Positions 46,701-59,000 of a DNA stretch of 64,000 bases are shown piece by piece. Origin of the DNA: Mantis religiosa (taxonomy: Eukaryota > Arthropoda > Insecta > Mantodea > Mantidae). The DNA lies in NCBI GenBank assembly GCA_030765055.1, contig CM060958.1, positions 3,159,063-3,223,062 on the forward strand. The letters run 5' to 3'. The number at the start of each line of letters is the position of its first letter. Positions within the stretch are counted from its first letter, which is position 1. The translations under genes and the position numbers were made by a program. The notes beneath the pieces were generated by a model. It saw nothing but the letters and a program-made list of their open reading frames with translations, did no database searches and was not told the origin of the DNA.

Positions 46701-48188
46701 AACAGAAGATTACTGCTGTTATGACTCAAACACAAGTAGTAACAAACAGAGAAATTGATGTTTTATTTCAAAAGCCAAGACAAAACATTGCCAAAAGAAC
46801 TTCTAATGTTAAAGTGGATGTGAGATCACGCTACTCGTAAGTGATACACTAAACTGAGACAACAGAAGCTCACTGCTGTTATGACACGCACCCACACAAA
46901 CACAACCAGTAACAAACATAGAGAAATTGATGTTTTATATCAAGAGTCAAGACAAAACATTGACAAATGAACTTGTAATGTTAAAGCGGATGTGAGATCA
47001 CGCTACTCGTAAGTGATACACTAAACTGAGACAACAGAAGCTCACTGCTGTAATGACCCACACACAAGCAGTAACAAACATAGAGAAATTGATGTTTCAT
47101 TTCCAGAGTCAAAACAAGAAATTTACAAATGTACTTCTAATGTTAAAGCGGATGTGAGATCACGCTACTCGTAAGCGATACACTAAACTGAGAAAACAGA
47201 ACCTCACTGCTGTTATGACCCACACACAAGCGGTAACAAACATAGGGAAATTTATGTTTTATTTCAAGAGTCAAGACAAAACATTGCCAAATGAACTTCT
47301 AATGTTAAAGCGGATGTGAAATCACGCTACTCGTAAGTGATACACTAAACTGAGACAACAGAACCTCACTGCTGTTATGACCCACACACAAGCAGAAACA
47401 AACATAGGGAAATTTATGTTTTATTTCAAGAGTCAAGACAAAACATTGCCAAATGAACTTCTAATGTTAAAGCGGATGTGAAATCACGCTATTCGTAAGT
47501 GATACACTAAACTGAGACAACAGAACCTCACTGCTGTTATGACCCACACACAAGCAGAAACAAACATAGGGAAATTTATGTTTTATTTCAAGAGTCAAGA
47601 CAAAACATTGACAAATGAACTTCTAATGTTAAAGCGGATGTGAGATCACGCTACTCGTAAGTGATACACTAAACTGAGACAACAGAACCTCACTGCTGTT
47701 ATGACCCACACACCAGCGGTAACAAACATAGGGAAATTTATGTTTTATTTCAAGAGTCAAGACAAAACATTGCCAAATGAACTTCTAATGTTAAAGTGGA
47801 TGTGAGATCACGCTACTCGTAAGCGATACACTTAACTGAGAAAACAGAACCTCACTGCTGTTATGACCCACACACAAGCGGTAACAAACATAGGGAAATT
47901 TATGTTTTATTTCAAGAGTCAAGACAAAACATTGCCAAATGAACTTCTAATGTTAAAGCGGATGTGAAATCACGCTACTCGTAAGTGATACACTAAACTG
48001 AGACAACAGAACCTCACTGCTGTTATGACCCATACACAAGCAGAAACAAACATAGGGAAATTTATGTTTTATTTCAAGAGTCAAGACAAAACATTGCCAA
48101 ATGAACTTCTAATGTTAAAGCGGATGTGAGATCATGCTACTCGTAAGTGATACACTAAACTGAGACAACAGAAGCTCACTGCTGTTAT

Positions 48189-48271
<83 letters not shown>
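48189..48271 (+). repeat. (CA)n expansion inside a satellite unit
   Basis: About 40 CA dinucleotides replace the usual CCCACACACAAGC stretch of a 162-bp unit; an in-place microsatellite expansion. Confidence 0.9.
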
Positions 48272-48273
<2 letters not shown>

Positions 48274-48621
48274 ACACACAAGCAGTAACAAACATAGAGA
48301 AATTGATGTTTCATTTCAAGAGTCAAGCCAAAACATTGACAAATGAACTTCTAATGTTAAAGCGGATGTGAGAGCACGCTACTTGTAACTGATACACTAA
48401 ACTGAGACAACAGAAGCTCACTGCTGTTATGACCCACACACAAGCAGTAACAAACATAGAGAAATTGATGTTTTATTTCGAGAGTCAAGCCAAAACATTG
48501 ACAAATGAACTTCTAATGTTAAAGCGGATGTGACATCACGCTACTTGTAAGTGGTACACTAAACTGAGACAACAGAAGCTCACTGCTGTTATGACCCTCA
48601 CACAAGCAGTAACAAACATAG

Positions 48622-48988
48622 TGTCGGCAGGTCATTGTTGATTGGAGGCAACGCGGGTAACAAGATCGAAGAGACGGCAGAGCAGTGTGAAGATGGAGGG
48701 TTGCCAAGATGGTGGGCGGGAACTTACGGATTTGGCAAGAGTTCGCTTTTGTTCTAGTCGGTCTCGATTGTTTCAGAAATTTCTGGTGTGTTAGAAATCG
48801 ATAAAAAGGCAGCCCGCCTGAAAAGAGACAGTCAGTCGGTAATTGAACGCGTGCGGGTAACCAGCTGTGTTGGTTGACCTGTATGTTACATTATGTATGT
48901 GTAGGAAGCTTATTTCTACGGAAATAAAATGCATTTTTTTTTGTGTTTGTAACCTGGACCTTTTATTTCACGAACCCAGAAAGTCACA
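48622..48988 (+). mobile_element. Solo LTR inserted in the 162-bp satellite
   Basis: A 367-bp LTR, TGTCGGCAGG...AAAGTCACA, flanked by ATAG at 48618-48621 and 48989-48992. Neighbouring satellite units give the empty site (AACATAGAGAAATTGATG), so the boundaries are certain. It has a GATAAAAAGG TATA-like box and GGAAATAAAATG as poly(A) signal. The U5 end is shared with the other LTRs here. Confidence 0.92.
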
Positions 48989-49018
48989 ATAGAGAAATTG
49001 ATGCTTCATTTCAAGAGT

Positions 49019-49019
<1 letters not shown>

Positions 49020-49056
<37 letters not shown>
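49020..49056 (+). repeat. A-tract within a satellite unit
   Basis: A run of about 35 A replaces the CAAGACAAAACA part of a unit. It may be slippage, or the tail of a removed or tiny retroposon; no duplication is visible. Confidence 0.7.
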
Positions 49057-49059
<3 letters not shown>

Positions 49060-49950
49060 CAAATGAACTTCCAATGTTAAAGCGGATGTGAGATCACGCT
49101 ACTCGTGATACACTAAACTGAGACAACAGAAGCTCACTGCCGTTATGACCCACACACAAGTAGTAACAAACATAGAGAACTTGTTGTTTTATTTCAAGTG
49201 TTAAGACAAAACATTGACAAATGAACTTCTAATGTTAACCTGGATGTGTGAGATCTCGCTACTCGTAAGTGATACACTAAACTGAGACAACAGAAGCTCA
49301 CTGCTGTTATGACCCACACACAAGCAGTTACAAACATAGAGAAATTGATGTTTTATTTCGAGAGTCAAGTCGAAATATTGACAAATGAACTTCTAATGTT
49401 AAAGCGGATGTGAGATGATGCTACTCGTAAGTGGTACACTAAACTGAGACAACAGAAGCTCACTGCTGTAATGACCCACACAGAAGCAGTAACATACATA
49501 GAGAAATTGATGTTTTATTTCAAGAGTCAAGCCAAAACATTGACAAGTGAACTTCTAATGTTAAAGCGGATGTGACATCATGCTACTCGTAAGTGATACA
49601 CTAAACTGACACAATAGAAGCTCACTGCTGTAATGACCCACGCAGAAGCAGTAACATACATAGAGAAATTGATGCTTTATTTCAAGAGTCAAGACAAAAC
49701 ATTGCCAAATGAACTTCTAATGTTAATGCGGATGTGAGATCACGCTATTCGTAAGTGATACGCTAAACTGAGACAGCAGAAGCTCACTGCTGTTATGACC
49801 TACACACAAGCAAACAAACATAGAGAAACTGATGTTTTATTTCAAGAGTCAAGCCAAATCATTGACAAATGAACTTCTAATGTTAAAGCGGATGTGAGAT
49901 CACACTGCTCGTAAGTGATGCATTAAACTGGGACAACAGAAGCTCACTGC

Positions 49951-50109
49951 CTTTTTACTACCGACTAGTTTGTAGTACAGTACAAATACATAGGTATTAC
50001 AGTACATACAGTTTATATGTTTTTAGGTGAAAGTTTGCCGAGAGTAATTTATAAACTCCTTTAAAATATTTCGGTAATGTATGAGTTTTTTTTTATCATT
50101 TTTCCGTCA
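49951..50109. other. Satellite exit and short spacer
   Basis: The array stops after GAAGCTCACTGC near 49950. Nothing further recognised. Confidence 0.4.
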
Positions 50110-50195
50110 TTCTCTGGATAACCCGGGTTTCTATTCTCGCATCGGCTCTAGTCCCAGTTTATCCGAGTAAACGAGGTTCTAGTGTACTACTTGGC
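50110..50195 (-). mobile_element. Possible pogo/Tigger-type terminus
   Basis: On the minus strand, TACACTAGAACCTCGTTTAC and ATAAACTGGGAC, then GGTTATCCAGAGAATG, resemble the ends of pogo/Tigger elements (CAGTAGAACCTCG...). The other end is not found. Family call is by memory. Confidence 0.4.
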
Positions 50196-50590
50196 CTAAT
50201 GTTCATGTTGGATTCTGCTGTTATTTATTCTATTATTTACTTTTGAGTATCAATAAGCGTGCTGGCCTTTTTCTTCTTCAGAAATCTTTAAAACCAGATT
50301 TTGAGGTGAAATCTCGATGTTACAGCAACATACGTCGTTATCGAGCCTCATTTTATTTGAGGAGGTGTTTTGAATGCAGTCGACACTCAAGGCCGCTGAC
50401 AAAAGACAGTCTACACTTGTTCATTAGCAATGAAAAGAAGTAACCGCGTGCCTCTTTCGCTGTCTACAGACCACCTCACGTCAATGTCTGTCAACGAGAC
50501 CAAATCTCCAGCATCTTCCAAAATACCTCACTTATATGTTGGTTAAAATATCACATATTTAAGATATTTGCATGACAAATAACATGTACA

Positions 50591-50902
50591 ATGTACTCAG
50601 AAGTTCTCTTTATTCTCAATGACTTTTGTATAACTGATAAACTGTAAGAGATAGACAAAATATTACTACATAACAAATGTATATCTTGAATTTTCTGTGA
50701 ATGTACTCAGAAGTTCTCTTTATTCTGAATGACTTTTGTATAACTGATAAAATATAAGAGATAGACAAAATATTACCACATAACAAATGTATATCTTGAA
50801 TTTTCTGTGAATGTACTCAGAAGTTCTCTTTATTCTGAATGACTTTTGTATAACTGATAAAATGTAAGAGATAGACAAAATATTACTACATAACAAATGT
50901 AC
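50591..50902 (-). repeat. 110-bp dispersed repeat, three tandem units
   Basis: Unit starts at 50591, 50701 and 50811 (ATGTACTCAGAAGTTCTC...). Inverted relative to 41554-41773. The last unit is cut after ACAAATGT and continues into the Myb/SANT-like fragment. Confidence 0.78.
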
Positions 50903-51190
50903 ATGGCGGGTGAACAAAATCCTAAACAAAAGTCCTGAGACAAATTTCTCATCGATGGAGAGGGAATTGTTAATTGAATTGGTGACGAAGTATAAGGATA
51001 TCGTGGAAAATAAGAGGACGGATAAAGGGAAAGATGTCACGTGGGAAAATATTGGAAGGGAATTTAATTCAAATGCATGTGTCACTACTACAAGCACCAA
51101 ACAACTTCGTCAGTATTATGTAATTTAAAAACGAGTTGCGAAGGACAAGTGACTAACGTTTCAAAACGGGAGATGGACAGCGTATTATCC
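50903..51190 (+). pseudogene. Zeste-type Myb/SANT-like DNA-binding fragment
   Basis: An ATG at 50903 starts a short frame that, after a one-base shift, continues in the open frame 50910-51128: NFSSMERELLIELVTKYKDI, VENKRTD, TWENIGREFNSNA, TSTKQLRQYY. After a stop the tail KRVAKDK and FQNGRW remains readable. This is the pattern of the Myb/SANT-like domain of zeste-type regulators, common as multicopy insect genes often tied to Harbinger-like elements. A later piece near 51735-51818 (EEIERTVNNVGL, DSSDEEEA) may be its C-terminus. Frameshift and stops make it non-functional. Confidence 0.6.
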
Positions 51191-53081
51191 ACATAATTCA
51201 GTGAATTACAAAATCGCGAAGTCATTAATACTTGAAGCAAATGGAGATCGGCATATTCCTTTCTATGCATGTTCTAACCTCTCTTGTACTTCTGCAGCAA
51301 CTTTCATGGCAAGTTGTTTCGAGTCTATACCTCTATAGAAACTCTTCTTCTGATACCTACTCAAAATCATTTCTCCTCACAGGCCGTACTCAATTACTAA
51401 TGCCATTTAGACGGTCTTAAATACAGCAAATCGACATCAAAAGCAGTGTTCATGTCCGCCGTCTTGACTATTTACAATTGTTAAGGACTCAACAACAGAA
51501 ATTTGGCTTGTTAATTTAACAAGAGATTTAACACCAATGTTAAGCTAACACATGTTGGTGAAGTGCAATTTTTGTTATAACTATTACTAAATTCCTGTTA
51601 AGTCTTAACATCTGTTGGTGAAATCGCGAATTAAAGGATTAACCAGTATTTGAATGACAACACTGAAGAGGATTGGAAAAACGTGTGCATCAAAATTAAG
51701 TTCATAGAATAAGAATACTGGTATCGAGATGCTTTGAGGAAAGAAGAAATAGAAAGAACAGTAAACAACGTAGGTTTGGATAGTAGTGATGAAGAGGAAG
51801 CAAATACCTTAGTCTAGGAATTCCACAGATGACAATGGCAGTTCTACAGACGTAACAGATGATGTACATCCGTTAGATGACTTCGCTACAGATGGAAGCT
51901 GCAAGTGAAACGAATGTGCAGGACTCGATATCTTCACATCACAATTAAACAAATATCGCTCCTTCCCTCTGATAGCCAGCCGTGTACTAGCGCTTCCACT
52001 GTCAATTATCCCGGACAATAACTAAAATACGATAATGTTCATGTTGAAGTAGATAGAGCAATAAGAGTCAACAACACATAACGTTACAATATAAAACAAG
52101 TTGCTAAATGCTAGTCTTTGCAAGTCGATAAGCAGGTAAGTAGGGGGCCTCGAAACATGCAGTAGTAGTACGTACTACGTGTTGGTGGTGATGATATTAA
52201 TAGAAGCAGCCAGCCCTTCGGAGCAACCTGCCTGACCTGCTGCATTTGATTTTTCCCTCTTTTGTCCGCGAGCCAATAGCAGGTTAAATTAATCCAGAAA
52301 CAAAAGAGGGTGTGACATTTGCACTGAGCGAGTGAGCGAGCGCTGCTGTAGATAAGGTCATTATCGCACATACGCACTCATTAACTGCCCTTCCACCCGC
52401 CGCATCTTATTAACGTCCTGGCCGAATTTAATGAGCAGCTTAAACTTCTCCTTCATTCTAAAACTTGCCTCATTACTTCATTCATGTAAGTGCTTATTCC
52501 TCCAAACATTTCCACAAATTACACCACACCACAAGCAGATAATACCTGCTTTTAGTCCATTTCCACACGAAGAGACTCGTGAATGATTAAATTTGTAAAA
52601 GGAACAACTTGTACACCTAGGATCCAGGCTGAAACAACTGAAACTACTTGCACCCAATACAAACATTACGGAATTTCGAAATATACATAAAAAATTTGGA
52701 AAATATTTTCCAATGCAAGAGAATATAATGTTTTTCTTTAGAATCAGTGGTTTAATGATTGAGCTAGGAATCGAGCATAATCTAAATGACTGGCAATTAT
52801 TTCTAGATATATCAGAGTTCAGCTTAAAGTCTCTGTACTTTACAACTGTAAGGAACTTCATCCTGTTCCAATTTTACATTCTGCAGGCCTTAAGGAAGTA
52901 CGTGTTCTAAAATATGAGGTTCATTGTTGAATAATATGTGGTGACCCTAGAGTAATTTGTTTGCCGCCTGCATTAAAAGGGGATTTTCAAACTATTGTTG
53001 TTTTTTGTGTTTGTGAGACAACCGTGATATGCAAAAACATTATATGGTACAACAATAAGGCAAGTAGTAGGAGTATGTCAC
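51191..53081. other. Spacer
   Basis: No further gene recognised apart from the possible Myb/SANT tail near 51735-51818. Open frames at 52478-52910 show no domain. Confidence 0.4.
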
Positions 53082-56000
53082 ACTGGTTCAGACTGTTCCC
53101 TCTCCCTTACATATTACACTTGCACTGATAAGGAATTTTGTTAAGATAATCAACAAGGACAGCTGGTTCAGTCTGTTCTCTCTCCCTTACATATTACACT
53201 TGCACTGATAAGGAATTTTGTTAAGATAATCAACAAGGATAACTGGTTCAGTCTGTTCTCTCTCCCTTACATATTACACTTGCACTGATAAGGAGTTTTG
53301 TTAAGACACTCAACAAGGATAACTGGTTCAGTCTGTTCTCTCTCCCTTACATATTACACTTGCACTGATAAGGAATTTTGTTAAGACACTCAACAAGGAT
53401 AACTAGTTCAGTCTGTTCTCTCTCCCTTACATATTACACTTGCACTGATAAGGAATTTTGTTAAGATAATCAACAAGGATAACTGGTTCAGTCTGTTCTC
53501 TCTCCCTTACATATTACACTTGCACTAATAAGGAATTTTGTTAAGACACTCAACAAGGATAACTGGTTCAGTCTGTTCTCTCTCCCTTACATATTACACT
53601 TGCACTGATAAGGAGTTTTGTTAAGATAATCAACAAGGATAACTGGTTCAGTCTGTTCTCTCTCCCTTACATATTACACTTGCACTGATAAGGAGTTTTG
53701 TTAAGATAATCAACAAGGATAACTGGTTCAGTCTGTTCTCTCTCCCTTACATATTACACTTGCACTGATAAGGAATTTTGTTAAGACACTCAACAAGGAT
53801 AACTAGTTCAGTCTGTTCTCTCTCCCTTACATATTACACTTGCACTGATAAGGAATTTTGTTAAGATAATCAACAAGGATAACTGGTTCAGTCTGTTCTC
53901 TCTCCCTTACATATTACACTTGCACTAATAAGGAATTTTGTTAAGACACTCAACAAGGATAACTGGTTCAGTCTGTTCTCTCTCCCTTACATATTACACT
54001 TGCACTGATAAGGAATTTTGTTAAGATAATCAACAAGGATAACTGGTTCAGTCTGTTCTCTCTCCCTTACATATTACACTTGCACTGATAAGGAATTTTG
54101 TTAAGACACTCAACAAGGATAACTGGTTCAGTCTGTTCTCTCTCCCTTACATATTACACTTGCACTGATAAGGAATTCTGTTAAGATAATCAACAAGGAT
54201 AGCTGGTTCAGTCTGTTCTCTCTCCCTTACATATTACACTTGCACTGATAAGGAATTTTGTTAAGATAATCAACAAGGAGAGCTGGTTCAGTCTGTTCTC
54301 TGTCCCTTACATATTACACTTGCACTGATAAGGAATTTTGTTAAGACACTCAACAAGGACAGCTGGTTCAGTCTGTTCTCTCTCCCTTACTTATTACACT
54401 TGCACTGCTAAGGAATTCTGTTAAGATAATCAACAAGGATAGCTGGTTCAGTCTGTTCTCTCTCCCTTACATATTACACTTGCACTGATAAGGAATTTTG
54501 TTAAGATAATCAACAAGGACAGCTGGTTCAGTCTGTTCTCTGTCCCTTACATATTACACTTGCACTGATAAGGAATTTTGTTAAGATAATCAACAAGGAT
54601 AACTGGTTCAGTCTGTTCTCTCTCCCTTACATATTACACTTGCACTGATAAGGAATTTTGTTAAGACACTCAACAAGGATAACTGGTTCAGTCTGTTCTC
54701 TCTCCCTTACATATTACACTTGCACTGATAAGGAATTTTGTTAAGATAATCAACAAGGACAGCTGGTTCAGTCTGTTCTCTCTCCCTTACATATTACACT
54801 TGCACTGATAAGGAATTCTGTTAAGATAATCAACAAGGATAACTGGTTCAGTCTGTCCTCTCTCCCTTACATATTACACTTGCACTGATAAGGAATTCTG
54901 TTAAGATAATCAACAAGGATAACTGGTTCAGTCTGTTCTCTCTCCCTTACATATTACACTTGCACTGATAAGGAATTTTGTTAAGATAATCAACAAGGAC
55001 AGCTGGTTCAGTCTGTTCTCTGTCCCTTACATATTACACTTGCACTGATAAGGAATTTTGTTAAGATAATCAACAAGGACAGCTGGTTCAGTCTGTTCTC
55101 TGTCCCTTACATATTACACTTGCACTGATAAGGAATTTTGTTAAGATAATCAACAAGGACAGCTGGTTCAGTCTGTTCCCTCTCCCTTACATATTACACT
55201 TGCACTGATAAGGAATTTTGTTAAGACGCTCAACAAGGACAGCTGGTTCAGTCTGTTCTCTCTCCCTTACATATTACACTTGCACTGATAAGGAATTCTG
55301 TTAAGATAATCAACAAGGATAGCTGGTTCAGTCTGTTCTCTCTCCCTTACATATTACACTTGCACTGATAAGGAATTTTGTTAAGATAATCAACAAGGAC
55401 AGCTGGTTCAGTCTGTTCTCTGTCCCTTACATATTACAATTGCACTGATAAGGAATTTTGTTAAGATAATCAACAAGGATAACTGGTTCAGTCTGTTCTC
55501 TCTCCCTTACATATTACACTTGCACTGATAAGGAATTTTGTTAAGATAATCAACAAGGATAACTGGTTCAGTCTGTTCTCTCTCCCTTACATATTACACT
55601 TGCACTGATAAGGAATTTTGTTAGGATAATCAACAAGGATAACTGGTTCAGTCTGTTCTCTCTCCCTTACATATTACACTTGCACTGATAAGGAATTTTG
55701 TTAAGATACTCAACAAGGATAACTGGTTCAGTCTGTTCTCTCTCCCTTACATATTACACTTGCACTGATAAGGAATTTTGTTAAGATAATCAACAAGGAT
55801 AACTGGTTCAGTCTGTTCTCTGTCCCTTACATATTACACTTGCACTGATAAGGAATTTTGTTAAGATAATCAACAAGGACAGCTGGTTCAGTCTGTTCTC
55901 TCTCCCTTACATATTACACTTGCACTGATAAGGAATTTTGTTAAGACACTCAACAAGGATAACTGGTTCAGTCTGTTCTCTGTCCCTTACATATTACACT

Positions 56001-59000
56001 TGCACTGATACGGAATTTTGTTAAGATAATCAACAAGGACAGCTGGTTCAGTCTGTTCTCTCTCCCTTACATATTACACTTGCACTGATAAGGAATTTTG
56101 TTAAGATAATCAACAAGGACAGCTGGTTCAGTCTGTTCTCTGTCCCTTACATATTACACTTGCACTGATAAGGAATTTTGTTAAGATAATCAACAAGGAT
56201 AACTGGTTCAGTCTGTTCTCTCTCCCTTACATATTACACTTGCACTGATAAGGAATTTTGTTAAGATAATCAACAAGGATAACTGGTTCAGTCTGTTCTC
56301 TCTCCCTTACATATTACACTTGCACTGATAAGGAATTTTGTTAGGATAATCAACAAGGATAACTGGTTCAGTCTGTTCTCTCTCCCTTACATATTACACT
56401 TGCACTGATAAGGAATTTTGTTAAGATAATCAACAAGGATAACTGGTTCAGTCTGTTCTCTCTCCCTTACATATTACACTTGCACTGATAAGGAATTTTG
56501 TTAAGATAATCAACAAGGATAACTGGTTCAGTCTGTTCTCTGTCCCTTACATATTACACTTGCACTGATAAGGAATTTTGTTAAGATAATCAACAAGGAC
56601 AGCTGGTTCAGTCTGTTCTCTCTCCCTTACATATTACACTTGCACTGATAAGGAATTCTGTTAAGATAATCAACAAGGATAACTGGTTCAGTCTGTTCTC
56701 TCTCCCTTACATATTACACTTGCACTGATAAGGAATTTTGTTAAGACACTCAACAAGGATAACTGGTTCAGTCTGTTCTCTCTCCCTTACATATTACACT
56801 TGCAATGATAAGGAATTCTGTTAAGATAATCAACAAGGATAACTGGTTCAGTCTGTTCTCTGTCCCTTACATATTACACTTGCACTGATAAGGAATTCTG
56901 TTAAGATAATCAACAAGGATAACTGGTTCAGTCTGTTCTCTCTCCCTTACATATTACACTTGCACTGATAAGGAATTCTGTTAAGATAATCAACAAGGAT
57001 AACTGGTTCAGTCTGTTCTCTGTCCTTTACATATTACACTTGCACTGATAAGGAATTTTGTTAAGATAATCAACAAGGATAACTGGTTCAGTCTGTTCTC
57101 TCTCCCTTACATATTACACTTGCACTGATAAGGAATTTTGTTAAGATAATCAACAAGGATAACTGGTTCAGTCTGTTCTCTCTCCCTTACATATTACACT
57201 TGCACTGATAAGGAATTCTGTTAAGATAATCAACAAGGATAACTGGTTCAGTCTGTTCTCTGTCCCTTACATATTACACATGCACTGATAAGGAATTTTG
57301 TTAAGATAATCAACAAGGATAACTGGTTCAGTCTGTTCTCTCTCCCTTACATATTACACTTGCACTGATAAGGAATTTTGTTAAGATAATCAACAAGGAC
57401 AGCTGGTTCAGTCTGTTCTCTGTCCCTTACATATTACACTTACACTGATAAGGAATTTTGTTAAGATAATCAACAAGGATAACTGGTTCAGTCTGTTCTC
57501 TCTCCCTTACATATTACACTTGCACTGATAAGGAATTTTGTTAAGACACTCAACAAGGATAACTGGTTCAGTCTGTTCTCTCTCCTTTACATATTACACT
57601 TGCACTGATAAGGAATTCTGTTAAGATAATCAACAAGGACAGCTGGTTCAGTCTGTTCTCTGTCCCTTACATATTACACTTGCACTGATAAGGAATTTTG
57701 TTAAGACACTCAACCAGGATAACTGGTTCAGTCTGTTCTCTCTCCCTTACATATTACACTTGCACTGATAAGGAATTTTGTTAAGATAATCAACAAGGAT
57801 AACTGGTTCAGTCTGTTCTCTCTCCCTTACATATTACACTTGCACTGATAAGGAATTTTGTTAAGACACTCAACAAGGATAACTGGTTCAGTCTGTTCTC
57901 TCTCCCTTACATATTACACTTGCACTGATAAGGTATTCTGTTAAGATAATCAACAAGGATAACTGGTTCAGTCTGTTCTCTCTCCCTTACATATTTCACT
58001 TGCACTGATAAGGAATTTTGTTAAGACACTCAACAAGGACAGCTGGTTCAGTCTGTTCTCTCTCCCTTACATATTTCACTTGCACTGATAAGGAATTTTG
58101 TTAAGATAATCAACAAGGACAGCTGGTTCAGTCTGTTCTCTCTCCCTTACATATTACACTTGCACTGATAAGGAATTTTGTTAAGACACTCAACAAGGAT
58201 AACTGGTTCAGTCTGTTCTCTCTCCCTTACATATTACACTTGCACTGATAAGGAATTTTGTTAAGATAATCAACAAGGATAACTGGTTCAGTCTGTTCTC
58301 TCTCCCTTACATATTACACTTGCACTGATAAGGAATTTTGTTAAGACACTCAACAAGGATAACTGGTTCAGTCTGTTCTCTCTCCCTTACATATTACACT
58401 TGCACTGATAAGGAATTTTGTTAAGACACTCAACAAGGATAACTGGTTCAGTCTGATCTCTCTCCCTTACATATTACACTTGCACTGATAAGGAATTTTG
58501 TTAAGACACTCAACAAGGATAACTGGTTCAGTCTGTTCTCTCTCCCTTACATATTACACTTGCACTGATAAGGAATTTTGTTAAGACACTCAACAAGGAC
58601 AGCTGGTTCAGTCTGTTCTCTCTCCCTTACATATTACACTTGCACTGATAAGGAATTTTGTTAAGACACTCAACAAGGATAACTAGTTCAGTCTGTTCTC
58701 TCTCCCTTACATATTACACTTGCACTGATAAGGAATTTTGTTAAGACACTCAACAAGGATAACTGGTTCCGTCTGTTCTCTCTCCCTTACATATTACACT
58801 TGCACTGATAAGGAATTTTGTTAAGACACTCAACAAGGATAACTGGTTCAGTCTGTTCTCTCTCCCTTACATATTACACTTGCACTGATAAGGAATTTTG
58901 TTAAGACAATCAACAAGGATAACTGGTTCAGTCTGTTCTCTCTCCCCTACATATTACACTTGCACTGATAAGGAATTTTGTTAAGACAATCAACAAGTAT

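Larger units (their letters stand above)
43718..49950 (+). repeat. 162-bp satellite array
   Basis: About 38 copies of a 162-bp unit (GTGAGATCACGCTACTCGTA, AAACTGAGACAACAGAAGC, ...GAACTTCTAATGTTAA). Higher-order structure: blocks with variants repeat about 486 bp apart (44693 and 45180, three units) and about 1800 bp apart (44270 and 46070). A family with GGGAAATTTATG and CAGAACCTCAC is confined to 47160-48120. A CA expansion, a solo LTR and an A tract lie inside it. Confidence 0.95.

Noticed and set aside
48132..48326. Minus-strand frame with a Val-Cys repeat
   Set aside because: Translation of the CA expansion in a satellite unit.
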